Shown here one piece after another: positions 31,927 to 42,795 of a stretch of 64,000 nt of DNA. Below the pieces are notes generated by a model that was not told the origin of the DNA, made no database searches, and was given only the letters and a program-made list of their open reading frames with translations. The first letter of the stretch is position 1. Each line of letters begins with the position of its first letter. The translations under genes and the position numbers were made by a program. This stretch comes from Vandiemenella viatica (lineage: Eukaryota > Arthropoda > Insecta > Orthoptera > Morabidae), in assembly GCA_031002005.1 (NCBI GenBank), contig JARYHS010011408.1:222993473-223057472 (forward strand), written 5' to 3'.

Positions 31927-32056
31927 TTGTGTGGAATACGAATTTGCCTGGAGTGATTTGGGGAAACCACGTAAAACCCAAATCTGGATGCCCGGACGGG
32001 GATGTGATCCCGCGTCCTCCCGAATGCGAGGCCAGAACATTAACCGTTCACTCACC
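31927..32056 (-). repeat. SINE 5' half, fused to next inverted-repeat element
   Basis: The complement shows the head (GTTCACTCACCAC), B box region GGGGATGTGATCCCGCGTCC and body to TTTGCCTGGAGTG. The 3' half is missing on the left. On the right the head runs straight into the left arm of the 32056-33085 inverted repeat. Confidence 0.75.
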
Positions 32057-33085
32057 ACATCATATCCTACTGTATGTCAAAATTTTATTTTAGTAAAAGT
32101 CTCGCCATTTTCAGTGATAAATAAATTTTGTTATTAAGCCGATAGTTATCTATATTATTTATTACATAGATCCTCAGCTAGGTATCACTATGCCTTGGCA
32201 TTTTCCTGACTATTGTTCCCCAACGTATTAATTGAAAGATGTCAATTTTTTTCGAAACATGTGACTTTGTTCAGTTTATTCCAAGCTATTTCTATAAATT
32301 AAGACTTTTTGAACCCTGTTTTTTTTTTAATTTACTCAAAGATATTTGAGTCATCTAAAACAATGTTATTTTTTTCTTAAAACGATAAAAAAACGTATTA
32401 AAAATCTTAAAATGCATAATTATTTTATTCTTCTTTTAAAATGATTGTTTTATAGTAGTTCAATCTGCTAAAGAGATCATTGTCTATTTTAAACATGTAG
32501 CAAAAAATGATGATAATGATTTAAAGAAAGGTTTTTGCTATGGTGTGCATACAAATAACAGCCATTTCAACAACAAGATAGAGTTCTACGAATTTATTGT
32601 CCAAATGTCCAAAACAGTGAAAAAATACTTGCATTGTAACTTCAATTCGATAGACTTTAATTTTAATAAAGTCCAAGATACCAACCTACGTGCTTTAGAA
32701 TTACCATAAAAACCTAATTTTAACAATTATACCATTTTAAAATTGGCAAAAGCAATTTTTTAATGTAAATGGCACGATCCGTTTGGTACATTTTTTTTCA
32801 CCAAATTCTCTCAAAGTCAGCCGTATGAATAAATTTGTATACACTATTTTCATAAGATTTTTTAACGTTTTAAGAAAAAAGAACATTTTTTTAGATGACT
32901 CAAACATCCTTGAGTAAATTAAGAAAAAACAGGGTTCAAAAATTCTTTATTTGCAGAAATGGCATCGAATAAACTGAACAAAGTCACATATTTCGAAAAA
33001 AAATTAAAAATCAATATCTCGAAAATGGTGAGACTTTTACTAAAATAAAATTTTTTCATATAGCAGGACATGATGTGGCCTATCT
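32056..33085. repeat. 1 kb inverted-repeat element
   Basis: The left arm (32056-32112 and 32237-32400) and right arm (about 32860-33085) are inverted copies: for example ACATCATATCCTACTG against the complement of CAGGACATGATGT, and TTACTCAAAGATATTTGAGTCATC against its mirror. The left arm is interrupted by a ~125 bp segment that also occurs at 36487-36612. The right end reads CTGGATACCCTGTATATG and looks like a transposon terminus. The interior is AT-rich and non-coding. Confidence 0.65.
32113..32243 (+). repeat. Shared ~125 bp repeat, copy 1
   Basis: AGCCGATAGTTATCTATATT, then CCTTGGCATTTTCCTGA and CCCCAACGTATTAATTGAA. It matches 36487-36612 with few differences and interrupts the left arm of the 1 kb inverted repeat. 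Confidence 0.7.
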
Positions 33086-33169
33086 GTCATTCCTGGATAC
33101 CCTGTATATGTATATAATGGGAAGAATTCTGATTTTTAGTTAGATGTAATACTTTGCGAAGTTACTTGA

Positions 33170-33177
33170 GTTTCAAC
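33170..33177 (+). other. 8 bp target-site duplication, left
   Basis: GTTTCAAC, identical to 36285-36292, abuts the left end of the palindrome. Confidence 0.8.
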
Positions 33178-36100
33178 TAGGGATTGCAATCCAGCAAAGC
33201 GGGATCCCGCAATCCCGCGGGATCCCGCATCATTAGACAGTCTGGCGGATCCCGCACAAAATTAAGCGGATCCGCAATCCGCAAAATCGGGCGGAAACGC
33301 TTGTCAGTATGCGTGACTCGTTGCCCCACTCGGTCTCTGTCGGATATTTTGCACTGTTTGCCTGTACCCTTCCAGTTGGCATTTGACTCATGTGAACAAG
33401 GGTTTGATTTTTGTTAACCTTCGTCATTCGTAAGTAAATAAATACACTTTTACGTATTCCTCAAAACTTACGTTTGTTTGGAGTACACATTTCTGTAATT
33501 TGAGTTATGGTGCGTATTTAGTACGATTTTCTAACTATATAATTATTTTTTAAGTGTTGCACAAGTTATCTGAACTACATGGTTACAGCTTTTTATTCAC
33601 GGTTTCATTATTCCCATTTTATGTATTTGCAGATGAAGTAATTGTGACAATTTCCTAATTTGCAGCGGAAAATTTGATTATTCGTTGATATGAAACTGAT
33701 GCTATCGTAATTTTAACGATCGCGTACCTATTTATTTAACAGCTATTAAAAAGAAATTGTATATCCTTTGACATATTGTTGTTTGGGCCGCTGCCTCAAT
33801 GCGTTTCTTTGACGAAAGCCACCTGCTTACATGTGCCACTCAGGCTTTCGATTAATCCCTCTTCTCCTTTTTATTATTTCGACTAAAGGTATTTTCACGG
33901 GTATATCGACGAATTGTGTTGTAGGAACACCGTACTTCGACGGCTGCCTCCGCCGTCTTCCTCACGTGTGTAATTTCGTGTGTTTGCAATGAAATCCGGA
34001 GATACAATCTATGAGGACTTCACTGCAATCATTCGCCGAGAAAGTCTCCTTTCTTACTAAAAAAAAAAAATAATTTCCACTCTAAAAACGTCGCTACGCC
34101 ACATAAGTAAACCTGAAATACTTGACAGTTTACGTGTTGGTGAGTAGTTTCTTTTGATAACATTGAATCATCTGTAATATCAATCAAGGAATCAGGAGAT
34201 ATAATAATGAGTCACGCAAAAAAAGCCAAGTCTCGTGCTTGTGCAGTGACAAAAAGTTATGAGATCTTGTTCTGAGCCAAGTCTACACTTTACACAGTAT
34301 ATTCACTTCACTTTGTAAAATGGGATGCTTTTCTCGGTGTTATGGAACGTTTATTTAGAATTAAAAAAAAAAAAAACTCTGGTAAGTTGGCCACTAATCA
34401 AACCATATTTTTAAACTTATGTGTTGAATTGAATGGCACATAATATGACCTAAAACTCAATATTTTCAATTTTTATTATTTATTTAAAAATTGGTTTAGA
34501 TTAAAAAACAAAAATGTAAAACCTTGAAATACACTTAATACACGCTAAAAAGTTTTAATGTCATTTTACCAATCAAAATATTGTTAACTGTTAATTTTTA
34601 TCATTTAACATTAAAAATTATTTGTTAATTTAATTATTATTTAATTTATTAACGTTTTAAATAACTATGTTTTAAATATATGCGTTAAAAAAACTGTTTG
34701 TACCAATCCCGCGGGATCCGTGCGGGATTTATACAAACAGTTTTTTAATGCGTATATTTAAAACATAGTTACTTAAAATGTTAATAAATTAAATAATAAT
34801 TAAATTAATAAATAATTTTTAATGTTAAATGATAAAAATTAACAGTTAACAAGATTTTGATTGACAAAATGACATTAAAACTTTTTAGCGTGTCTTAAGT
34901 GTGTTTCGAGGTCTTACATTTTTGTTTTTTAATCTAAACCAATTTTTAAATAAATAATAAAAATGGAAAATATTGAGTCGTAGGTCATATTATGTGCCTT
35001 AAAATACATCACGTAAGTTTAAAAATATGGTTTGCTTAGTGGACAAGTTACCAAAGTTTTTTTTTTTTTTTTAATTCTAAATAAACGTTCCATAACACCG
35101 AGAAAAGCATTCCATTTCACAAAGTGAATATACTCTGTAAAGTGTAGACTTGGCTCAGAAAAAGATCTCATAACTTTTTGTCATTGCACAAGCACGAGAC
35201 TTGGCCTTTTTTTTTGCATGATTCATTATTATATCTCCTGATTCCTTGATTGATATTACAGTTGATTCAATGTTATTAACAGAAACTACTCACCAACACG
35301 TAAACTGTCAAGTATTTCAGATTTACTTATGTGGCGTAACGACGTTTGTAGAGTGGAAATTATTATTTTTTTTAGTAAGAAAGGAGACTTTCTCGGCTAA
35401 TGATTGCAGTGAAGTCTTCATAGGTTGTATCTCCGGAATTCATTGCAAACACACGAAATTACACACGTGAGGAAGACGGCGGAGGCAGCCGTCGAAGTGT
35501 GGTGTTCCTACAACACAATTTGTCGATACACCCGTGAAAATTTCAATATAACTTTTTTTTACCTTTAGTCGAAATAATAACAAGGAGAAGAGGGATTAAT
35601 CTATAGCCTGAGTGGCACATGTAAGCAGGTTGCTTTCGTCAAAGAAATGCATTGAGGCAGCGGCCAAAACAACAATAAGTCAAAGGATATACAATTTCCT
35701 TTTGATAGCTGTTAAATAAATAGGTACGCGATCGCTATAATTACGATAACATTAGTTTCATATCAACGAATAATCAAATTTTCAGCCGAAAATTAGGAAA
35801 TTGTCACAATTACCTTATCTGCAAATACAAAAAATGGGAATAATGAAACCGTGAATAAAAAGCTGTAACCGTGTAGTTCAGATAACGTGTGCGACACTTA
35901 AAAAATAATTATATAGTTAGATAATCGTACTAAATACGCAACATAACTCAAATTACAGAAATGTGTACTCGAAACAAAAGTAAGTTTTGATGAATACGTA
36001 AAAGTGTATTTATTTACTTACGAATGACGAAGGTTGACAAAAAGAAACGCTTGTTCACATGAGTCAAATGCCAACTCTAAGGGTACAGCAAACAGTGCAA

Positions 36101-36284
36101 AATATCCGACAGAGACCGAGTGGGGCAGCGAGTCACGCAGACTGACACGCGTTTCCGCCCGATTTTGCGGATTGCGGATCCGCTTAATTTTGTGCGGGAT
36201 CCGCCAAACTGTCTAATGATGCGGGATCCCGCGGGATTGCGGGATCCCGCTTTGCTGGATTGCAATCCTTAATTGCAATCCTTA
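33178..36284. mobile_element. 3.1 kb near-perfect palindromic element (hAT-like)
   Basis: The element is an inverted repeat with arms of about 1.54 kb meeting at 34717. The stem runs almost to the centre (AATCCCGC 34705-34712 with GCGGGATT 34722-34729, loop of nine bases). The outer ends read TAGGGATTGCAATCCAGC, hAT-like in style, and are followed by clustered GGGATCCCGC palindromes; the same GGATCC/CCCGC vocabulary reappears at the centre. The 8 bp target duplication supports insertion by a hAT-type transposase. Arms differ by scattered substitutions and short indels. No transposase frame is present; ORFs in the arms are short and GC-box derived. The right end has an extra 13 bp tandem copy of the terminus. 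Confidence 0.85.
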
Positions 36285-36292
36285 GTTTCAAC
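36285..36292 (+). other. 8 bp target-site duplication, right
   Basis: GTTTCAAC, identical to 33170-33177. Confidence 0.8.
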
Positions 36293-37861
36293 ACAGATCA
36301 GGTGAGCAGGCACAATCGACAGCTGATTTTGTTTTATAGCTGACTCAGAAGTTATCACAGCGATAAATGACGTTTAATGCTGGATGGATACCAGGCAGTC
36401 AGTTTGGATTAACTATTAGCTAATCCGTGGTTCCATTATTCTAGTTCGCCATTCGCGCTCTCAAGTATACGCACGCAGTACTCAGTGATCAATAAATTTG
36501 ATTATTAGGCCGATAGTCACCTATATTATTTATTAGATAGTTTTTCAGCTATGTGTATTATGCCCTGGCATTTTCCTGAATAATGTCCCCAACGTATTAA
36601 TGGAATGATGTCACATTACTCCGTACAAGAAACATTCTTCTGTAGCCCACACGATGTTGTATGCTAAAAGATCAAAATGCCTCAAAATGGGATTCATATT
36701 CAAGAAAGAACCTAAGGCAAGAAGGTCCCGAAGGTTACTCAAACTAATGTCTGCTTTCACTTAAAGCCTACAAAATTAACCCCCATCCGCTCAGAATTCG
36801 GCATTGGGGGTACAGCCAAAGTCTTATAGTAGCAGCCATAACGGAGGGGAGAAAAGGATTATAATTATGTGCACACAATACAGTGAAATTACAATGAATA
36901 TGGACAGATAAGGTACTTAAGGTGGTACTCATAGATGTTAAACATAATTTCATCTCCATACTTTTCTAGAGAAGATACAGCAAACTATTGGCTCGTCGTT
37001 ACGGTGATCTTGTTAATTAAATTATTCGATTTCTAGGTGGTTTATGCTTCCACGAAAATAAATTTTAATTACTTATTAACTTGAAATGAAAGGCTGTTTC
37101 CATAAATGAGAAGTAGCAGATAGAACTAATTAATACTTCTTCTACTTCACCATCTTTTCCTATCTTTTTGGGGTCGGCTGCCTTTGGTGAGCTTTACTCA
37201 TTATTGGCAAGATCAAATTTGGAGTTTTGATTTTACGGCTGCATGCCAAGCATTTTATACTCAACACAGGTCGCACTACGCACTAATGGAGGAAATAAAG
37301 TGTTGCTATCTATCTGAGAAACGTGTAACTATGTTCTGTATGTGATAAGTGTATATTTTGTTTGTGAATTGGCTATTTTTTGAAGCAGAGATCGTCCCGG
37401 CATTCGTCTTGGTGGCTGCAGAAAACCGGCTAAAAACCGCAGTCATAACGACCTTTATGTGGGGGTCTGCACTGTGCCCGGTCCCATAGTGCCTTTCCGA
37501 TTCAGTGTGTGGCTCTTCAGCGCAATGCCACACTAGCGGGTTCGATGGAAGTAACTTACTCGATTTATTATGTATGAGGGTAATTGTGCATATCAAAATT
37601 CTTCTCTGGAGATTCCCAACTAAGAGATTTTACTCCAAAAACTTTACACTGAGGTGGAGTAAAATGTATTCGCTCACTCAGGAGCACTCGGGAGGTCGAT
37701 AGAATCGAATTTTCTCGAAATACGTCTATCCAATCACAACCCATTTCGAACTCTACATCGAACTGGACATCATGTCAAAAATAGGTTACTGTTAATTTGT
37801 GTTACTTGTAACAGTTCAAATATTATTAATATTGATTAAAACTACAGTGCGATAACTCAAA
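36293..37861. other. Mostly unassigned stretch
   Basis: It contains the second copy of the shared 125 bp repeat. A GC-richer block at 37370-37560 contains GCGGGTTCGATGG, reminiscent of a Pol III B box and possibly part of another SINE family. No gene is recognised. Confidence 0.35.
36487..36612 (+). repeat. Shared ~125 bp repeat, copy 2
   Basis: GGCCGATAGTCACCTATATT, CCCTGGCATTTTCCTGA and CCCCAACGTATTAATGGAA match 32113-32243 in order and spacing. Confidence 0.7.
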
Positions 37862-37883
37862 CTATCATCATTATCCTTAACAG

Positions 37884-38615
37884 CAGGGGCGGATCCAGGG
37901 GGAGGGGGGGCTAGGGGGCTCAAAAAGCCCCCCCCCCCAAAAGGTCCATCTCCAACATTGTAATTTTGGAGACTTTTTTTTTTTAGCTCTATGGTTTTGA
38001 GGCCCGAGGAGACTATAATACTACCTTTTGCCCGACAAAGGAGATAGCGTACAAATCTCTTGTGCGTCCACATTTGGATTGTTGTTGTGCCATTTGGGAC
38101 CCGTTTCGTAAGGGATTGATCGAAAGTATAGAGAAAGTACAGAGAAGAGCCGCTCGATTCGTGACCGCTTGCTACAGTCCTTATGAAAGCGTCACAGAAC
38201 TGATTAGTAGATTAGGTTGGGAGTCTCTGGTAGATAGACGACACACGTTTCGTTTAAACTTATTGGAAAACATGCGTACTCCAACTTTCACTCATGAGTG
38301 TAGTGAAATACTTCTTCCACCAACCTATTTGAGTCGGAAGGACAGGAAAGATAAAATTAGAGAAATAAGGTGCCGGACTGATTCTTATATGAATTCTTTT
38401 TTCCCTCGTACCATTAGGGATTGGAATGCACAGCAAAGAGATTAGCTTTGGTGCTGAGCACCCTCTGCCACCCACAATTTTGTGAATTGCAGAGTATATA
38501 TGTAGATGTAGATGTAGACTCAAGCGCCCTCCCCCCCAAGCCAAAATCCACCAGAGGCAAGCTCCCCCCAAACCAAAGTCCGCTCAAGCCCCTCCCAAAC
38601 CTGGATCCGCCCCTG
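37884..38615. mobile_element. hAT-like element with 8 bp TSD, carrying a LINE fragment
   Basis: The termini are inverted: CAGGGGCGGATCCAGG at the left and CCTGGATCCGCCCCTG at the right. The flanks are a perfect 8 bp duplication CTTAACAG (37876-37883 and 38616-38623). There is no transposase. Its middle (38033-38519) is a LINE 3' end. The parts next to the termini are G- or C-tract rich. Confidence 0.85.
38033..38519 (+). repeat. LINE 3' end with GTAGAT tail (copy B)
   Basis: An open frame 38062-38445 reads LDCCCAIWDPFRKGLIESIE, RRAARFVTACYSPYESVTE, LGWESLVDRR and then FPRTIRDWNAQ, the C-terminal end of a non-LTR reverse transcriptase ORF. The end is GTGCTGAGCACCCTCTGCC and GAGTATATATGTAGATGTAGATGTAG. 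It is well preserved compared with copy A. Confidence 0.8.
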
Positions 38616-39202
38616 CTTAACAGTTTCCAGCCACATGCCGGATCTGCTTCATGCACAAGTCTCTTCATTTCCTTCTTTCTTCCCACCACCTCTCTGCCAC
38701 CACCTAGTTCCAGTCCTCTCCTCTCCTCCGTATACACTCGTCCACTCCTTTCAGCCATCCATCTCTAGGTCTTCCTCTGGATCGTTTACCATGCATCTTA
38801 ATTTCGTGAATTGTTCTTGGGATTCTCTGAACCTCCATTCTATTTACATATCCATACCATCTCAGTTTGGTCCTCACTACCCTTTACTGCAAGGGTTCCT
38901 CTTTTATGCTTCATCTAATTACTTAATTCCTTATTCTGTCGATTTTAGTAACTCACACTATTATAAGACTCAGAATTATTAAGTACATTACACTTTTTGA
39001 CCTCCAAACAATCCTCTTAATTAAATATACCTGATCAAAACCAATTAATTGTCACAACCATTAATACACCTAATCTTGGTCATTTTACATTATAAACAAG
39101 CTGCTTGTATCATGATTTATATAAATAAATACGTATAGAGACATTTAAACAATATTACGTACTCCGCACTCGTAGATTATTATTGTTATTATTGTCTTGC
39201 TT

Positions 39203-39414
39203 AGTGCTTTACGCGTCATTGACGCGCAGGTTATTAGAGGCCGTAAAGGATTAGGGACAAGGAACGGGAAGGAATTCGGACAAAAGTCTTTTATATGAAC
39301 CATCCCGAAATTCACCTGGAGGGACTTGGGGAAACCATGGAAACCCCAAATCTGGACGGCCGTACGAGGATTCGAACCCGCGTCCTCCCGAATGCGACCA
39401 TTCATCACGCTTGA
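39203..39414 (-). repeat. tRNA-derived SINE
   Basis: In complement: GTGCTTTACGCGTCATTGACGCG (3' end) at the left, GGAAGGAATTCGGAC in the body, GATTCGAACCCGCGTCCTCC B box region at the right. The head is shortened at the right end. Confidence 0.85.
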
Positions 39415-40019
39415 TGTCCTGTTACAAAGTTTTATTACCAATCGCTACTTTTGCGGTAACAAAGCTACTTGATTAAGCCCACTTACGTATCTTGCATAGT
39501 GAAGCCATCTAATTAAAATCTCTTTGTAAGAATGCTGAATTAACTTCATTTTAGAAAACAGCACGGTATTCCCTCCTGACAATGGCCTAAATTAACAGTT
39601 TGCATTGTCTGTTCTTGAAGATAAATGGAAGACTGATTTACTTTGATTAAAAAATCAAGAAATATAGTTCAAACACTACAGCACGAAAAAACTAATTATG
39701 GCTCTCATCACTTTTCATAATACAATGAGGCTGATTGCTGGTAGTTTGTCGGCTGTTGCAATAAGCAGGATTAATTAGTTTGTACCCGCAAAAACCCTCC
39801 AATATTGAAGAAGAAATGGCCTCTAAGAAATTAAGATCTAGGGTTCAACGTGATGGTGGAAACCCATTTAACAGGCAGTGCCTTGTAAAAGCCTTCTTCC
39901 TAAGGATTAACGTTGGAGTTGTTGAAGATAAGAATCGAGAATGTGAGACAACTTCCTCATAGGCCACGTTGTCAATAAATTCAATAATAATAACATGAAT
40001 AAACGGATTTTTTCATATT
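39415..40019. other. Stretch without recognised feature
   Basis: A 60-codon open frame at 39780-39962 has no recognisable domain. Confidence 0.35.
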
Positions 40020-41055
40020 ACGCAGTGTTACTTTTCTCCAGTTTAGCCTCGCATTTGAAGCGTCTTCCATACAGCAGACATAATAGCTACTACTGCTTTT
40101 GTACTGTGACGGGAGTTTTTGTGATATATTCTTCTAATCTAGATGTTACATATGGTGTACCTCAAGGAATTGTAAGAGGACCACTTCTTTTCTTAATTTT
40201 TATAATTCAGAGACAAAGTGTAAAGCATTTTTAGATTGTCTGGTGATGACGCGGTTATTTATAGGGAAGTAAGGAATTCGGCCTATTGCTTAGAAATTCA
40301 GCGTGATCTGGATGTTATTTTGGCATGGTGCGCTGAATGGCAACTTACACTAAATTGTGAAAAGTGCAAGACAATGAGCATAACTAGCAAAAAGAATGCA
40401 ATTGTTCAGAAATATGGGGTAAACAGTTCAGTTATTGATATGGTCGATTCTGTGAAATATTTGGGAGTAACAGTACAAAGGAACATGAAATGGGACTTAC
40501 ACATTAATTCGTTAGTAGGTACAGCTAGTTCTAGGCTAAGATTCATAGGTCGAGTCTTGAAAAATTGTAATGAACAAACAAAGGAGATAGCGTACAAATC
40601 TCTTCTGCGTACACATTTGGACTCCTGTTGTGCCGTTTGTGATCCGTTTCGTAAGGGGTTGATCGACAGTATAGAGAAAGTACAGAGAAGAGCCGCTCAT
40701 TCGTGACCGCTTGCTACAGTCCTTATGAAAGCGTCACAGAACTGATTAGTAGACTAGGCTGGGAGTCTCTGGTGGATAGAAGACTCACGTTTCGTTTAAA
40801 CTTATTGGTAAGTATGCGTACTCCCATTTTCACTTACGAGTGTAGTGAAATACTTGGTACACCAACCTATTTGAGTCGGAATGACAGGAAAGATAAGATT
40901 AGAGAAATAAGGTGCCACACTGATTCTTATATGAATTCTTTTTGCCCTCGTACCATTCGGGATTGGAATGCACAGCAAAGAGATTAGCTTTGGTGCTGAG
41001 CACCCTCTACCACCCACAACTGCAGAGTATATATGTAGATGTACATGTAGATTTC
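40020..41055 (+). mobile_element. LINE with GTAGAT tail, 5'-truncated (copy C)
   Basis: This is the longest copy of the family. It starts within the reverse transcriptase palm (SSNLDVTYGVPQGIVRGPLLF near 40130), then SGDDAVIYR, a FADD-equivalent active site with G for A, then WLTLNCEKCKTM-like text, VKYLGVTVQRNMKWDLHI and the C-terminal end shared with copy B. It terminates GAGTATATATGTAGATGTACATGTAG. Confidence 0.8.
40236..40987 (+). pseudogene. Reverse transcriptase C-terminal half of the GTAGAT-tail LINE
   Basis: The frames 40236-40706 and 40703-40987 together form one ORF broken by a single-base loss near 40700 (RRAAHS versus RRAARFVTACYSPY in copy B). Seen: catalytic box altered to SGDD, CAEWQLTLNCEKCK, KYLGV, HLDSCCAVCDPFRKGL, YLSRNDRKDKIREIRC and RTIRDWNAQ. 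The missing 5' half and the frameshift make it inactive. The clade (Jockey/CR1-like) is inferred from motif style only. Confidence 0.75.
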
Positions 41056-41406
41056 AGTTACTGTGGTTATACAATCTCTCTGATACCAAAAGAATCATCT
41101 TAGATGTTGATCCGAAAGTTGAATTATAACTATCCATTTCCGAAACGATTAGGTATCCGATTGGCTTGAAAATCATGTTCTCGAACAAACTTAAGAGATT
41201 TGGTTTAGTGAATCATCGCTTAGTTCTTTGTTTTCAGTTTTTAAGGTCTTTTGATAACATATTCTCCCTCCCTTCTGGTCAACCATTCGGTGATGCTTCC
41301 TTACTACTTCATCCCGCCTGTGAAAACCTGAAATCGTGCCTTACGTGACAGACTGAGTGAGAAATGTTTATGATTTAAAACATGATCGCTGTGTCAATCA
41401 CTCATG
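41056..41406. other. Stretch without recognised feature
   Basis: No supported feature before the Tc1 terminus. Confidence 0.35.
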
Positions 41407-41504
41407 TACACTATCTGATGTATCCGGATACCCTATTTAATGCGGAATTGAACACTAGATGTCGCGACAGGCGGAACCATAAGTAAAAAAGAAGGCGTGG
41501 AGTA

Positions 41505-42795
41505 TACGAGGAGGTACCCAGAAATAACCGGAATAGCATTACCGTGGGCGGTGCTTGAGTAGTAAGTTATTCTGCCGCTAGGCATTTATAGCGCAACTCA
41601 TTGTCAGTTCAGTGCCGCCTGTGTTGTCGACCTGGCATGTTCCATTAAGCTTCAGTGATTGTTTTTGCAAGCGCTATTTTGTTATTGTTTCGTTTTTGAT
41701 GACGGCAAGTTTAAGTGAACAACGTGCAGTTGTGACATTTTGTTTTAAACTCAGTAAAATCGCTGCTAAAACTGTTTTAATGTTGAAAACAGTTTACAAA
41801 GAGGACGCTATAAGAAAAACTTAAGTGTACGAGTGGTTCGCTCGGTTTAAAAATGGCGACATGTCGATTGATGAAAAACCTCGTTTTGGACGTCCATCAT
41901 CTGCCCGGATCGACGAAAATGTTGAAAAAATTCGAGAACTGGTGACCGTTAACTGTCAGATATTAGTGGGTTATCTTATAGCTCGGTTCAGCGGATTTTA
42001 AAAGAAGATTTGGGAATGAAAAGAGTTGCTGCCAAGTTTCTTCCTCGGGCTCTGACTGACAATTAAAAAGAATGTCGAGTTGAAACATGTCGTACTTTGA
42101 AACAACAGCTTGAAATTGATCCAGATTTTCTGTCAAAGGTAATTACTGGTGATGAGTCTTAGTGCTCTGGTTGTGACCCATAAATAAAGCAACAGTCAAG
42201 CCAATGGAAGACGTCATTGTCACCCCGTCCAAAAAAATGTCGTCAAATCAAACATCAAAACAGTTCTCATTTGCTTTTTTGATGCCAAGGGTACTTCATT
42301 CACGATTTTTTCCCCCACATCAGACCGTCAATCAAACCTTTTATTTGGAAGTTCTAAGAAAATTATTCAACAGTGTTCGTCAAAAAAGACCCGATTTGTG
42401 GCAGATAGGAGACTGGTTCTTCCACCACGACAATGCACCTCCACACACAGCTGTTACTTTTTGGCAGGTTTTGGCTAAAAATGGCATGGTTTCGCTTCCC
42501 TAAGCACCTTACTTGCCTGAACTGGCTCCGAGCTACGTTTTCTTATTTCCATGTATGAAAAGGGGCATGAAAGGACACCGGTTGAAGAGGTCAAGAAAAT
42601 ACCGAGGTAGGATCTGTTAGCTATTTCTGAATATGACAACAGAAAACGTTTCCAACAGTGGAAACACCGGTCGGACAAATGTATTAGTTGTAATGGAGAG
42701 TATTTTGAAGGGGATAAGGTTATTTTGTAAAAAATTTGAAAATATATAGCTTTTAAAAAATAATTCCGGTTTTTTTTTTTTTTGGTACCCCCTGG
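41505..42795 (+). mobile_element. Mariner element inserted in the Tc1
   Basis: Inverted ends CGAGGAGGTACC and, complemented, CCAGGGGGTACC are each followed within 20 bp by ACCGGAAT. TA duplications are at 41503-41504 and 42796-42797. Removing the element restores a continuous Tc1 sequence. An expanded T tract (42770-42783) lies in the right terminus. Confidence 0.85.
41699..42729 (+). pseudogene. Mariner transposase, several stops and shifts
   Basis: The order is that of a mariner transposase: N-terminal helix (MTASLSEQRAVVTFCFK), VYEWFARFKNGDMSIDEKPR with the GRPS linker, ITGDES with the first Asp, FFDAKG-type region, FFHHDNAPPHTA with the second Asp, and PYLPELAPSYVFLFP where PHSPDLAPCDFFLFP is usual, so the third Asp reads Glu in a decayed context. 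Stops occur at 41822 and elsewhere, and at least two frameshifts are evident. Confidence 0.75.

Larger units (their letters stand above)
37862..38980 (-). repeat. RTE-like LINE 3' end, split by a hAT-like insertion
   Basis: The right part (38616-38980) matches 10520-10880: CAGTTTCCAGCCACATGCCGG, CTTCATTTCCTTC, then ATTCTCTGAACCTCC. The short left part (37862-37883, ATCATCATTATCC) is the LINE's simple-repeat tail. The two are continuous at 10497-10540 in the other copy, so the DNA between 37884 and 38615 was inserted later. Confidence 0.75.

Noticed and set aside
33184..33417. Short ORFs in the palindrome arms (also 36077-36265)
   Set aside because: They translate the repeated GGGATCCCGC boxes and appear once per arm by symmetry. 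No protein family is recognisable.
37370..37560. A separate tRNA-derived SINE on the basis of GGGTTCGATGG
   Set aside because: Only one box is visible and there is no second copy in the window to compare, so it is left within the unassigned stretch.
38421..38982. 115-codon plus-strand ORFs
   Set aside because: They are antisense shadows of the hAT-like terminus and the minus-strand RTE LINE end.
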